Assembly (NCBI RefSeq): GCF_039529775.1
Contig: NZ_BAAANL010000005.1
Coordinates: 62,001-126,000, forward strand
DNA from: Myceligenerans crystallogenes
GTDB lineage: Bacteria; Actinomycetota; Actinomycetes; Actinomycetales; Cellulomonadaceae
DNA: 64,000 nucleotides
Reading direction: 5' to 3'
Under the pieces are notes generated by a model. That model saw nothing but the letters and a program-made list of their open reading frames with translations, ran no database searches and was not told the DNA's origin. Both the position numbers and the translations under genes were made by a program. This document shows, piece by piece, positions 54,053 through 63,252 of this stretch (its first letter is position 1; each line of letters opens with the position of its first letter).

Positions 54053-54816
54053 CCGCCGTCGTCGAGCTCGAGTCCGTCGCCAGGACGTACGACGTCGACC
54101 CGCCCGTGCACGCCCTGCGCGGCGTCGACCTGGCCGTGGCACCGGGCGAGCGGCTCGCCGTGCTGGGGCGATCGGGCTCCGGCAAGTCGACGCTGCTGAA
54201 CGTCGTGGGGCTGCTCGACCGGCCGACGGCCGGCACGTACCGGCTGGAGGGCCGCGACGTGTCGCGGGTCGGGGAGCGGGACCGGGACGCGCTGCGGGCC
54301 GACGCGATCGGGTTCGTGTTCCAGGAGTCGCACGTGCTGGGGCACCGGACGGTCGCGCAGAACGTCTGGCTCGCGCTGATGGCGGCGGGCGTGCCGCGGA
54401 CCGACCGGGTCTGGAAGGTGCCGGACATGATCGGCCGGGTGGGCCTCGCGCATCGCGCGGACGCGCTCGGCCGGTTGCTGTCGGGCGGCGAGAAGCAGCG
54501 GCTCGCGGTGGCGCGGGCGGTGGTGACGACCCCCCGGCTGCTGCTGGCGGACGAGCCGACCGGGAACCTCGACGCGGACAACGCGCGCGGCGTGCTGGAC
54601 CTGTTCGACGAGCAGGCCGGCCGCGGCGTGGCGGTCCTGGTGATCACGCACGACGAGCGCACGGCGGCGTGGGCCGACCGGACGGTCCGGCTGGAGGACG
54701 GGCGGATCGTCCCGGAAGTTCCCGCGGGACCGGCGCGACCCGCCGCGGGAACCTCCGGGGCGACGGCGGCCGGGACGACCGCACCCGGACCGATGCCGGC
54801 GAGGCCGGCGCCGTGA
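54049..54816 (+). CDS. ABC transporter ATP-binding protein (MacB/LolD-like)
   Basis: 255 aa from ATG 54049. Walker A GRSGSGKST, Q-loop VFQESHVLGHRTV, signature LSGGEKQRLAVARA, Walker B LLLADEPTGNLD and H-loop VITHDE. The VGLLDRPTAGTY region is characteristic of MacB/LolD/FtsE-type ATPases that drive mechanotransmission rather than import. It overlaps the adaptor gene before it and the permease after it (GTGA). A Pro/Ala-rich tail of about 40 residues follows the domain. Confidence 0.93.
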   Translation: MTAVVELESVARTYDVDPPVHALRGVDLAVAPGERLAVLGRSGSGKSTLLNVVGLLDRPTAGTYRLEGRDVSRVGERDRDALRADAIGFVFQESHVLGHRTVAQNVWLALMAAGVPRTDRVWKVPDMIGRVGLAHRADALGRLLSGGEKQRLAVARAVVTTPRLLLADEPTGNLDADNARGVLDLFDEQAGRGVAVLVITHDERTAAWADRTVRLEDGRIVPEVPAGPARPAAGTSGATAAGTTAPGPMPARPAP

Positions 54817-56129
54817 GCGGGCGCGTGCCACGCCGGCGCACCAGCGTCCCCCGGGCCCTCGCCGACCTGGTCGAGGACACGCTCGCCGAGCTGTCCTCGC
54901 GGCGGGCCCGCGCGCTGATGATGGTGGCGGCCGTGGGCCTGTCGACGGGCGCGCTGCTGGCGTCCGCGGGAATCTCGGCGGTGGCGTCGCGCCAGATCGG
55001 CTCGGACATCGCGGCGTCCACGCTGGACCTCGTGACGGTCTCGGTGGCGCCCGGCGGTGGCGGTGCGGTCGACGACGCCGCGCCTCCGGCGGCGTCCGGC
55101 GGGGGCGTCGACGACGGCCCGGCGGAACCGGCCGGCCTCGTCCTGCCCGAGGACACCGAGGAGCGGCTGGCCCGGGTGGATCTCGTGGCGGGTGCCGGGC
55201 GGCGGCTGGACGTGTCGCAGGTCGTGGATCCGGTCGTGACGCGGCTCGCGCGCGGCGGGTCCGCCGGCGGCGGTGCGCCCGGGAGCGGCGAGGAGGATCC
55301 CGCGGCGCCCGACCTGGTCGCCGTCACGGCCGGGTACCTCGAGGCCGCCGCGACCCGCGGCCCGGCGGAACGCTTCTTCCACCTGGACGGCGACCTGCCC
55401 GTGGCGTTCCTGGGCCGCGGCGCCGCGCGGGCCCTCGACGTCCCGGTCACGGGCGACCCGACCGGCCTGCAGGTCTGGGTCGACGGCGCGCCGTACGACG
55501 TCGTCGGGTACCTGGACGGGGACGGACCGGCCGCGCTCGGCGACGCCGTCGTGGTCCCGTACGCGGCCGGGCTCGCGATGACGGGCGGCGACTCGGAGGC
55601 GACCGTCCTGATCCGCTCGGTGCCCGGCGCGGGCGCGCAGGTGGCGAAGGTCGCGGCCACGGCGATCCGGCCCGACGCGCCCGAGCGCCTCGCGACCTCG
55701 CCCGTGGTCTCCGTGGACTCCCTGCGCCGCGGCGTGTCGACGCAGCTGGACCGGCTCGCGGCGTGGACCGGCGTGATCCTGCTGTGCCTGACGGTGCTGC
55801 TGATCGCGAACTCGATGGTCGTGGCGGTGACGGCGCGCACCGCGGAGATCGGCCTGCGCCGCGCGCTCGGCAGCTCGCGGGCGCAGGTCGCGGGCGTCTT
55901 CCTGACCGAGGGCGCCCTGATCGGGCTGCTCGGCGGGCTGGTGGGGGCGGCCCTCGCGGCGGCCGCCGTCGTCGTCACCGCGGCCGCGAACAGCTGGACC
56001 GCCGTCCTGGTCCCGGAGTGGATCGCGGCGGGCCCGCTGATCGGCACCGCCGTCGGCCTGGTCGCCTCGGCGTACCCGGCCCTGCGCGCGGCGGCCGTCC
56101 AGCCGGCGCTGGCCGTGAGATCGGAGTAG
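54813..56129 (+). CDS. ABC transporter permease, FtsX/MacB family
   Basis: 438 aa from GTG 54813. One N-terminal helix (MMVAAVGLSTGALLASAG), a large outside domain of about 230 residues, and three C-terminal helices in a typical FtsX block (TGVILLCLTVLLIANSMV, GLRRALGSSRAQV, GLLGGLVGAALAAAA). This MacB topology couples ATP use in the cytoplasm to movements of the outside domain. The cargo of the exporter is unknown; the lipoprotein gene that follows may be its partner. Confidence 0.88.
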   Translation: MSGRVPRRRTSVPRALADLVEDTLAELSSRRARALMMVAAVGLSTGALLASAGISAVASRQIGSDIAASTLDLVTVSVAPGGGGAVDDAAPPAASGGGVDDGPAEPAGLVLPEDTEERLARVDLVAGAGRRLDVSQVVDPVVTRLARGGSAGGGAPGSGEEDPAAPDLVAVTAGYLEAAATRGPAERFFHLDGDLPVAFLGRGAARALDVPVTGDPTGLQVWVDGAPYDVVGYLDGDGPAALGDAVVVPYAAGLAMTGGDSEATVLIRSVPGAGAQVAKVAATAIRPDAPERLATSPVVSVDSLRRGVSTQLDRLAAWTGVILLCLTVLLIANSMVVAVTARTAEIGLRRALGSSRAQVAGVFLTEGALIGLLGGLVGAALAAAAVVVTAAANSWTAVLVPEWIAAGPLIGTAVGLVASAYPALRAAAVQPALAVRSE

Positions 56130-56160
56130 ACGTGACGCGGACCAGCGGATCCGGGGCGCC

Positions 56161-57405
56161 ATGACGACGCCGGGCGCCGGGCCCCCGCGCCGCTGCGGGC
56201 CGACGGCGGCCGCGCTGCTGGCGCTCCTGCTGACCACCGGCTGCGTGCCGGACGAGCCGCAGGTGCCGGAGCCGGCATGGCAGGAGATCGGCCTGCCCGC
56301 CCCGCCCGGCCCGCCGGGCCGGATCGCCCTGCGCGACGCGGCCTTCTGCGACGGCCGCTGGTACCTCGCCGGGGGCGTGTTCACCACCGACGACGGCGAC
56401 GGCGCCGACGACGCCCTCGGCGCACCCGTCGGGGCCTACCCGGCGGCCTGGACCGGCACGGACGGCCGGAAGTTCGAGTCCGTCGAGATCCGGGCGGACA
56501 CCTACTGGGGCGGCCTGGCGACCCTGACCTCCATCGCGTGCGCGGCCGGCCGCGGGCGGGGCGCGGGCGTGGTCGCCGTCGGCGCCCGGTCCGGCGGCGC
56601 CCACGGCAACCCGCGCGTCACCACCTTCCACGGCCCCGCGGGCGGCCCGCTGGAGGACGTCCGCGCCGCCACCACCCTGTTCGGCGGCAGCGAGGCGCTC
56701 GCCGTCAACGGCGTCACCGCCGGCCCGGAGTGGCTGGTCACCGGCGCCCGCACCACGGGCGGCGCCGTCTGGACCTCGGAGGGCGGCGCGCGGTTCACGC
56801 CGCACGACGACGACCCGGCGCTGGCGAGCGGCGGCGGGCTCGACACGATGCCCGCCGACGCCGCGTACGACGCCGCGGCCGGCACCTGGCACGTCGTCGG
56901 CAGCGCGCACCGGGACGGGCGCGTCGCCCCGGTCCCGGTCGCGTGGTCCTCGGCGGACGCCGGGGCATGGACCCGTGAGGACGTCCCGCCCCCGGAGGGC
57001 TACGGCTCGCTCGAACGGGTCGTCGTGACCGCCCGGGGGCCGCTCGCGATCGGCGTCGCGGGCGACAGGTTCGGCGTGTGGCGGCGCGAGGCCGGGCGGT
57101 GGCGCGCCGTGACGCGGTTCGGGGACGCGTCGGCGCGGGACGCACCCGGCATCGCGTACGTCTCGGGACTCGCCGTGGTCCCGGGCCGGGTGCTGGCGAC
57201 CGTGAGCGACGGCGCCCGCTTCGCGCTGTGGTCCGCACCGGACGACGACGGCCCCTGGCGCCCCGTCGTCGTCCCCGAGACGCCCGGGACCGGCGCGGAC
57301 CACCTGCTGACCGTCGCCGCCCGGGGGTCCGAGGTCCTGCTGCTGTCCGACGACGAGAGCGGCGCCCGCGCCTGGACCACGACCTGGCCCGCCGCGGAGG
57401 GGTGA
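56161..57405 (+). CDS. Putative lipoprotein, beta-propeller-like
   Basis: 414 aa from ATG 56161. Signal peptide with lipobox LLLTTGC at about residue 28. The mature part has repeated short beta units with Trp and Gly (FCDGRWYLAGGVF; WTGTDGRKFESVEI; VWTSEGGARFTPH; AWSSADAGAWTRED), spaced 50-60 residues, as in a sialidase/BNR-type propeller. 31 bp after the FtsX permease gene in the same direction, so it probably belongs to that export set. No catalytic residues can be assigned. Confidence 0.72.
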   Translation: MTTPGAGPPRRCGPTAAALLALLLTTGCVPDEPQVPEPAWQEIGLPAPPGPPGRIALRDAAFCDGRWYLAGGVFTTDDGDGADDALGAPVGAYPAAWTGTDGRKFESVEIRADTYWGGLATLTSIACAAGRGRGAGVVAVGARSGGAHGNPRVTTFHGPAGGPLEDVRAATTLFGGSEALAVNGVTAGPEWLVTGARTTGGAVWTSEGGARFTPHDDDPALASGGGLDTMPADAAYDAAAGTWHVVGSAHRDGRVAPVPVAWSSADAGAWTREDVPPPEGYGSLERVVVTARGPLAIGVAGDRFGVWRREAGRWRAVTRFGDASARDAPGIAYVSGLAVVPGRVLATVSDGARFALWSAPDDDGPWRPVVVPETPGTGADHLLTVAARGSEVLLLSDDESGARAWTTTWPAAEG

Positions 57406-57425
57406 TCGCGGCGGGCGACGTCGTC

Positions 57426-58856
57426 CTACCGTCCCCCGGTGAGGTGGCGGAGGGTGGCCGCCGCACCGTCCTCGTGGAGCCTGGTCAAGGCGTCGAGGTA
57501 GGGGCCGGTGAACCGGGGGTCGTCCGCCAGGTCGCCGAACAGGGCCGGGTCCCGCAGGAACGCCAGGGGGTCGGTGCGCTGGGAGCGGGCCCGGGGTACG
57601 AGCACGTCCGCCAGCCGGTCGACGACCTCGATCGGGCCGCCGTTCTCGTCCGTGCCCTCGGCGTAGCGGGCCCAGCTCGCCACGACCGCCGCCGAGAGCC
57701 GCACGTCTCCCCCGTCCCCCAGCCGTTCCCGGATCACGGGAACGAGCCACTTGGGGATGCGGTCCGAGGACTCGGCGCACAGCCGGGCGAGCGTGTCGCG
57801 CACCTCGGGGTTGCCGAAGCGCTCGATCAGCGTGTCGCGGTACTCGTCCAGGTCGATGCCCGGCACGGGCGGCAGGGTCGGGGTCGCCTCCTGCTCCATG
57901 TACCCGCGCAGGAGCGCCGCGATCGCCGGGTCCCTGGTCGCCTCGTGGGCGTACCGGTGCCCGGCCAGGTAGCCGAAATAGGCCATGGCCTGGTGCGACG
58001 CGTTGAGCAGCCGCAGCTTCATGAGCTCGTACGGCTCGACGTCCGCGACCAGCTGCACGCCCGCGCCGGCCCAGTCGGGCCGCCCGAGCGGGAAGTCGTC
58101 CTCCAGCACCCACTGGAAGAACGGCTCGGCGACCACGGGCCAGCGGTCCTCGACGCCGAGCCGCTCCCGCACGAGGGCCCGGTCCGCGTCGGTGGTGACC
58201 GGCGTGATCCGGTCCACCATCGAGTTCGGGAAGGCGACCTCCTCGCGGATCCAGCGCGCCAGCTCCGGGTCACGGAGCTGCGCGAACGCCGCGAACACGA
58301 TCCGCGCCCGGTCGCCGTTGCCCTGCACGTTGTCGCAGGACATCACGGTGAACGGGGGAATCCCCCGCGCCCGGCGCCGGGCCAGCGCCTCGACCACGTA
58401 GCCGAACACCGTCGCCGGGACGGCCCCGGGCGCGGCGTCGGCCGCCACGGCGGGCAGGGAGACGTCGAACTCCCCCGTGACCTGGTCGAAGTTGTAACCG
58501 CCCTCGGTGATGGTGAGGGAGACGATGCGCGTGGCCGGGTCGGCCAGGCGTTCCAGCACGGCCCCGGGATCGTCCGGGGCGAGCAGGTAGTCCACGATGC
58601 TGCCCACCGTCCGGTGCTCCAGCGAGCCGTCCGGGTGCTTGGTCACCAGCGTGTACAGGTGGTCCTGGGCCGCGAGCGCGTCCCGCATCCGGGCGTCGCC
58701 CGGCAGCAGGCCGACGCCGCAGATCCCCCAGTCCCGGTGCCCGCCGGCCCGCAGCAGGTCGTCGATCACGAGTGCCTGGTGGGCCCGGTGGAAGCCGCCG
58801 ACGCCGATGTGCACGATCCCGGGCGTGATCCCCGTCCGGTCGTAGGCCGCCTTCAC
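57426..58856 (-). CDS. Mannitol 2-dehydrogenase family polyol dehydrogenase
   Basis: 476 aa from GTG 58856, overlapping the permease stop (GTGA). VHIGVGGFHRAHQALVID is the N-terminal NAD site of long-chain polyol dehydrogenases; the catalytic pattern Lys-x4-Asn-x2-His is in LMKLRLLNASHQAMAY and VMSCDNVQGNG precedes it. It should oxidise mannitol (or arabitol/fructuronate-type substrates) to the ketose with NAD. Encoded as the last gene of the sugar uptake operon, so it acts directly on the imported sugar alcohol. Confidence 0.9.
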   Translation of the reverse strand: MKAAYDRTGITPGIVHIGVGGFHRAHQALVIDDLLRAGGHRDWGICGVGLLPGDARMRDALAAQDHLYTLVTKHPDGSLEHRTVGSIVDYLLAPDDPGAVLERLADPATRIVSLTITEGGYNFDQVTGEFDVSLPAVAADAAPGAVPATVFGYVVEALARRRARGIPPFTVMSCDNVQGNGDRARIVFAAFAQLRDPELARWIREEVAFPNSMVDRITPVTTDADRALVRERLGVEDRWPVVAEPFFQWVLEDDFPLGRPDWAGAGVQLVADVEPYELMKLRLLNASHQAMAYFGYLAGHRYAHEATRDPAIAALLRGYMEQEATPTLPPVPGIDLDEYRDTLIERFGNPEVRDTLARLCAESSDRIPKWLVPVIRERLGDGGDVRLSAAVVASWARYAEGTDENGGPIEVVDRLADVLVPRARSQRTDPLAFLRDPALFGDLADDPRFTGPYLDALTRLHEDGAAATLRHLTGGR

Positions 58857-59734
58857 TTGATCGCCCCCATCGCCAGGCCCCGGACCAGCTGCTTCTGCGC
58901 CACCCACCCCGCGATCACCACGGGGATGATCGCGACGGTGGACGCGGCGGACAGGATCGAGAGGAACTGGCCGCGCCCGTCCACGAAGCTGCCCAGCACG
59001 GGCGGCGTCGTCCGGGCGATCTGCGAGGTGAGCAGGTTGGCCAGGAAGAACTCGTTCCACGCGAAGATGAAGCAGATCAGCCCGGCCGCGGCCACGCCCG
59101 GCAGGACGATCGGCAGCACGACACGGAAGATCTCGGTACGCAGGCCGGCGCCGTCCATCTGCGCGGCCTCGATGATCTCGCGCGGCACCTCGGCCAGGAA
59201 CGACCGCATCATCCACACCGCGATCGGCAGGTTGACCCCGACGTACAGGATCGTCAGCCACGTGACGTTGTCGAGGCCGCCCACGGACTGCAGCAGCAGG
59301 TACACCGGGATGATGGAGGCCGCCACGGGCATGAACTTCGTCGAGATGAGGAAGAACAGCGGGTCGCGCACGTTCCGCACCGGGCGGATGCTCAGCGCGT
59401 ACGCGGCCGGGATCGCGAGGGCCAGCACCAGCAGGGTGGACCCGATGCTCGCGCTCGCGGAGTTGATCAGGTAGGGCGTCATGCCGCGCTCGAAGACAGC
59501 GGCGAAGCGGTCGAGGGTGACGTCCGGCCAGAAGGTGGGCGGGAGCGTCGCGGCCTGGTTCTCCGGCTTGAAGGCCGTCAGGACCATCCAGAGCACCGGG
59601 AAGAAGAACGCGAGCACGGCCAGCCAGGTCACGGTGGTCAGCAGCAGGTCACGCGTCCGCCGGGTCACGGCCCGGGGGCGGCGCGCGGCCTGCCGCGCCC
59701 GCGTGGTGACGGGCCCCGGGAGGATCGAGGTCAT
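58853..59734 (-). CDS. Carbohydrate ABC transporter permease (MalG-like)
   Basis: 293 aa from ATG 59734, overlapping the other permease stop (ATGA). Six helices; cytoplasmic EAA loop EAAQMDGAGLRTEIFRVVLP, where the ATPase docks. FFFPVLWMVLTAFKP at the N-terminus is typical of MalG/CUT1 permeases. It pairs with the next-listed permease. Confidence 0.93.
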   Translation of the reverse strand: MTSILPGPVTTRARQAARRPRAVTRRTRDLLLTTVTWLAVLAFFFPVLWMVLTAFKPENQAATLPPTFWPDVTLDRFAAVFERGMTPYLINSASASIGSTLLVLALAIPAAYALSIRPVRNVRDPLFFLISTKFMPVAASIIPVYLLLQSVGGLDNVTWLTILYVGVNLPIAVWMMRSFLAEVPREIIEAAQMDGAGLRTEIFRVVLPIVLPGVAAAGLICFIFAWNEFFLANLLTSQIARTTPPVLGSFVDGRGQFLSILSAASTVAIIPVVIAGWVAQKQLVRGLAMGAIK

Positions 59735-60717
59735 CGGTTCATCAGTCCTTCCGCGGAGAACACCTTGAACAGCGTGCGCAGCGCGACGGTCGCGACCAGG
59801 ATCGTCACGATCACCGTCATGACGCCGTAGGCGGCGGCCTCGCCGACCTCCAGGCCGACGAACGCCCGCTCGTACAGCAGGTAGGACAGCGTCTTGCTGC
59901 CGCCGGTGCCCTTGGTCATGATCGCGACGGGGTCGAACACCTGGAGCAGCAGGATGGTGGCCAGCAGCACCGTGATCTCGACGTACTGCCGCAGGTGCGG
60001 CAGGGTGATGGCGGTGAAGGTCCGCCAGGGCCCGGCGCCGTCGACCCCCGCCGCCTCGAGGACCTCGCGGGACTGCGACTGCAGCCCCGCGAGCAGGATG
60101 AGCATCGCGAACGGCGTGTACTGCCAGATCAGGACGGCGATCACGGTGAGCGCCGGCAGCTCGGTGTTCCAGGCGACCGGCCCGATGCCGACGAGGGACA
60201 GGAACCAGTTGGCCATGCCGTAGGTGACGTCGAGGATCGACCACTTCCAGATCAGCGCCGCCGCCGCGGGCATGACGAGGAACGGCGTGATCATCAGCGT
60301 GCGGGCCACGCTGCGGCCCGCGAACTTCCGGTCCAGCAGCACGGCGAACAGCAGGCCGAGCAGGGTCGCGCCGACGACGGCGGAACCGGTCACCAGGACG
60401 GTCGAGCCGAGCGACGACAGGAACGAGCCGTCGGACAGCACCTTCGCGTAGTTGCCGAACCCGGCGAACCCGCGCTGACCCGGCCGCAGCAGGTTCCACT
60501 CCTGGAAGGAGTAGTAGACCGTGGCGAGCATCGGGACCTGCGTGAGCACCACGGCCACCACGAGCGCGGGCCAGAGCAGGGCGCGGGAGACCAGCAGGTC
60601 CTGCCGGCGGCGGGACGACGCCGGGCGGGTCGTCGCCCGCGCCGCGGCCGCGGGCGCCCGTGGCGTCGTGCCCCTGGTCGCCGTCCCGGGTACGGCCGCG
60701 GCTGCCCTGGCCGTCAT
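59731..60717 (-). CDS. Carbohydrate ABC transporter permease (MalF-like)
   Basis: 328 aa from ATG 60717, overlapping the binding-protein stop (ATGA). An Ala/Thr/Arg-rich head precedes helices with PALVVAVVLTQVPMLATVYYS, and the EAA loop is EAAGVDGAGPWRTFTAITLP. MalF-type CUT1 permease. No ATPase gene is in the operon, so a shared MsiK-like ATPase elsewhere on the chromosome is expected. Confidence 0.93.
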   Translation of the reverse strand: MTARAAAAVPGTATRGTTPRAPAAAARATTRPASSRRRQDLLVSRALLWPALVVAVVLTQVPMLATVYYSFQEWNLLRPGQRGFAGFGNYAKVLSDGSFLSSLGSTVLVTGSAVVGATLLGLLFAVLLDRKFAGRSVARTLMITPFLVMPAAAALIWKWSILDVTYGMANWFLSLVGIGPVAWNTELPALTVIAVLIWQYTPFAMLILLAGLQSQSREVLEAAGVDGAGPWRTFTAITLPHLRQYVEITVLLATILLLQVFDPVAIMTKGTGGSKTLSYLLYERAFVGLEVGEAAAYGVMTVIVTILVATVALRTLFKVFSAEGLMNR

Positions 60718-62102
60718 TGCGCCTCCCCGGCCGCCTGCGCGAGCTGCTGCGCGCGGTCCAGCACGGGCCCGAGCTCGCTGCGGCCGGAGAACACGTCGGA
60801 CAGGTCCTGCGACACCTGGTTGCCCAGGTCCTGGAACTCCGGGATGGTCACGTACTGGATGCCGGTCCACGACTGCTCGTGCAGGCCGGGCTTCGTGGGG
60901 TCGACCGAGAGCATGATGTCCTGGGTGATCGGCGCGAAGCTCTCGGCCGCCTGGACGTACTCCGGGATGTCGTAGGTCGACTGGCGGGCGCCCGGCGGGA
61001 CGCGGGTCCAGCCCAGCTCCTCGCCGACGAGCTGGTGGTACTCCTTGCTCGTGGCCCACTTGACGAACTCGATCGCGGCCTCCCGCTCCTGGGTGGTCCC
61101 CGGGATCGCCAGGTTCCACGACCAGAGCCAGCCGGACTCCTGGGTCTTGTGCACCGGGGCGTGGGCATAGCCCATCTTCCCCGCCACCGCGGACGTCTCC
61201 GGGTCCTCCAGCAGGCCGGCGGCGACCGTCGCGTCGACCCACATCGCGGCCTTGCCCTGGGAGACGGTGTTGAGGCACTCGGTGAAGCCGGTCGAGACCG
61301 GGTCGGCCGGTCCGGCGTCGTTCACCAGGTCGACGTAGAACTGCACGCCCTCGGCGAACTCCGGGTCGCTGACCCGGGCGTTCCAGTCGGCGTCGAACCA
61401 GGTGCCGCCGAACGTCTGCACGACGGTGGTCATGGGCGCCATGACCTCGCCCCAGCCGGGCTTGCCGCGCAGGCAGATGCCGTCGACCTTGCCCGAGTCG
61501 ACCTCGCGGGCCGCGTCCGCCACCTCGTCCCAGGTGGGGTGCTCGGAGACCTCGATCCCGGCGTCGTCGAGGATCTCCTTGTTGTACATGAGCATCGACG
61601 ACTCGCCGTAGAACGGCACCGCGTACAGCTTGCCGTCGGCGGAGACGACGTCCTTGACCGGGGCGAACAGGTCGTCGGCGTCGTAGGCCGCGTCCGACGC
61701 CAGGGGCTCGGTGAGGTCGGTGAGCCAGCCGTTCTGCGCCCAGATCGGCACCTCGTAGGAGCCGATCGTGACGATGTCGTACTGGCCGCCGCCGGTGGCG
61801 ATGTCCTTGGTCACGGCGTCGCGCAGGTCGTTCTCCTCCATCTGCACGAAGTTCACCGTGATGCCGGGGTGCTCGTCCTCGAAGTGGCTCTTGAGCTCCT
61901 CCATGTCCTTCATCTGCGGGTTGTTGACGGTCGCGAGCGTGAGCTCGACGGCGCCGTCCCCGTCCGTGGTCCCGCCGCCCCCGCCGGCGCCCGCGCAGCC
62001 CGCCAGGACCAGCGCGCCCGCGGTCAGCGCCGCCGGGATCGCTCCCCGGACCATCCCGCGGCGCGTCGCCGGCTTCCGTGTCGTCCTCGGTGTGAGCGTC
62101 AT
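60714..62102 (-). CDS. ABC transporter sugar-binding lipoprotein
   Basis: 462 aa from ATG 62102 with AAGGGA upstream. Lipobox LVLAGC near residue 35, then a CUT1 solute-binding protein: SHFEDEHPGITVNFV, GGQYDIVTIGSYEVPIWAQNG-type segment (20-residue part around 110), YAVPFYGESSMLMYN, TWDEVADAAR and KAAMWVDATVAAGLL. Mannitol/sorbitol-type binding proteins share this pattern, and the dehydrogenase downstream points the same way. A TTGACC(17)CAGCAT promoter candidate lies upstream with DeoR-site candidates. Confidence 0.92.
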   Translation of the reverse strand: MTLTPRTTRKPATRRGMVRGAIPAALTAGALVLAGCAGAGGGGGTTDGDGAVELTLATVNNPQMKDMEELKSHFEDEHPGITVNFVQMEENDLRDAVTKDIATGGGQYDIVTIGSYEVPIWAQNGWLTDLTEPLASDAAYDADDLFAPVKDVVSADGKLYAVPFYGESSMLMYNKEILDDAGIEVSEHPTWDEVADAAREVDSGKVDGICLRGKPGWGEVMAPMTTVVQTFGGTWFDADWNARVSDPEFAEGVQFYVDLVNDAGPADPVSTGFTECLNTVSQGKAAMWVDATVAAGLLEDPETSAVAGKMGYAHAPVHKTQESGWLWSWNLAIPGTTQEREAAIEFVKWATSKEYHQLVGEELGWTRVPPGARQSTYDIPEYVQAAESFAPITQDIMLSVDPTKPGLHEQSWTGIQYVTIPEFQDLGNQVSQDLSDVFSGRSELGPVLDRAQQLAQAAGEAQ

Positions 62103-62169
62103 CGCCCGTCCCTTCGTCGTGGTCCGTCCGGCCTCCCGCGTCGTGATCGCGCGGCCCGCCGCCAGGCAC

Positions 62170-62198
62170 ATGCTGTGACGGCCCCGGCCACGGGTCAA
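62170..62198 (-). promoter_or_regulatory. Promoter candidate of the polyol uptake operon
   Basis: On the minus strand TTGACC (62198-62193) and CAGCAT (62175-62170) are separated by exactly 17 bp, about 70 nt before the binding-protein start. The 265-bp gap up to the DeoR gene holds this, the operator candidates and a hairpin, and no gene. Confidence 0.5.
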
Positions 62199-62210
62199 CG
62201 GACGCCGTGG

Positions 62211-62230
62211 TGAACCGGTCACGAACGGTC
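62211..62230 (-). promoter_or_regulatory. DeoR operator candidates (GACCGTTCG)
   Basis: On the minus strand GACCGTTCGTGACCGGTTCA holds two directly repeated near-copies just upstream of the -35 box. The exact 9-mer GACCGTTCG occurs again at 62361-62353 near the end of the DeoR gene. DeoR regulators often bind such repeated sites, so these are the likely targets of the regulator encoded upstream. Confidence 0.4.
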
Positions 62231-62341
62231 CGGCAACGGGCACCGGAAGGAACTGCGCCGGGGCGACGATCGCAGCGGGGAGCAGCGATCCCGCCGCCGG
62301 GCACCCTCGGAAGACCCCCGAGAACGGGCACGAACCGGAAA

Positions 62342-62365
62342 CGCTGACTGACCGAACGGTCAGCG
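62342..62365. terminator. Hairpin between the DeoR gene and the sugar operon
   Basis: CGCTGAC (62342-62348) pairs with GTCAGCG (62359-62365); alternatively TGACCG (62349-62354) pairs with CGGTCA (62357-62362). Lies just past the DeoR stop, so a terminator for that gene or a regulator site. Confidence 0.45.
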
Positions 62366-62367
62366 CG

Positions 62368-63144
62368 TCAGACCTGGACGAGGTGGGCGCCCGCCTCGGT
62401 GAACATCCGGGCGCGGGCCGCCGGGAGCTCCACGCCGGTCACGAAGACCTCGAACTCGCGCAGCTCGGCGAAGCGCACGAAGCTCGTCACGCCGAACTTG
62501 TGGTGGGCACCCATGAAGATCTTCCGGTGGCTGCAGGCGATGGCCGCGGCCTTGACGTGCGCGACGGCGGGGTCGGGCGTCGTCAGGCCGTCCGCGACCG
62601 TCACGCCGTTGGCCCCGATAAACGCCAGGTCCATGCGGAAGTTGCGCAGCATGTCGGTGGCCCAGCCGTCGACGACGCCGAGCGTGTTGCCCCGGACGCG
62701 GCCGCCCACGATGATCACCTGGAGGTTGTCCCGGGCTGACAGGTCCGAGGCGATCGGCAGCGAGGTGGTCACCACGGTCAGGTCGTGGTCGTCCGGCAGG
62801 GCACGGGCGACGAGCAGGGACTGGAAGCCCTCGTCGATGAAGATCGTGCGCGCCTCCCCCACCCGGCGGGCGGCCTCGGCAGCGATGCGGGCCTTCTCCT
62901 CCGGGAAGTTCTGGGTGCGCTCGGCCAGCGCCGTCTCGAACGTGCTCGACTCGACCGGGAACGCCAGGCCGTAGCTGCGCCGGATCAGCCCCTGGGCCTC
63001 CAGCTTGCGCAGCTCGCGGCGCACGGTCTCCTGGGAGACGCCGAGCTGCCGCGCGGACTCGCTCACCTCGATCCGCCCCTGGCCGCGCACCAGGGCGAGC
63101 AGCTCCTTGGCACGCGACGACGTACGCTCCGAGACCTCACTCAT
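62368..63144 (-). CDS. DeoR-family transcriptional regulator
   Basis: 258 aa from ATG 63144 with GGGAG seven bases upstream. HTH LLALVRGQGRIEVSESARQLGVSQETVRRELRKLE (residues about 14-48) and a DeoR effector domain with FIDEGFQSLLVARALP, VTTSLPIASDLS, GANGVTVADGLTTPD and a sugar-phosphate binding pocket. It precedes the polyol uptake operon in the same direction and most likely represses it until a phosphorylated sugar is present. Confidence 0.9.
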   Translation of the reverse strand: MSEVSERTSSRAKELLALVRGQGRIEVSESARQLGVSQETVRRELRKLEAQGLIRRSYGLAFPVESSTFETALAERTQNFPEEKARIAAEAARRVGEARTIFIDEGFQSLLVARALPDDHDLTVVTTSLPIASDLSARDNLQVIIVGGRVRGNTLGVVDGWATDMLRNFRMDLAFIGANGVTVADGLTTPDPAVAHVKAAAIACSHRKIFMGAHHKFGVTSFVRFAELREFEVFVTGVELPAARARMFTEAGAHLVQV

Positions 63145-63252
63145 GACGAGACTCCCTCATGACGCACCATCGTGCCGTTGCCGGAGCCAAGTGTCTACGT
63201 CAGATATGGCGGGCGTCACACGTCCTTGTGAACGCGTGATTACGATGAGGCC

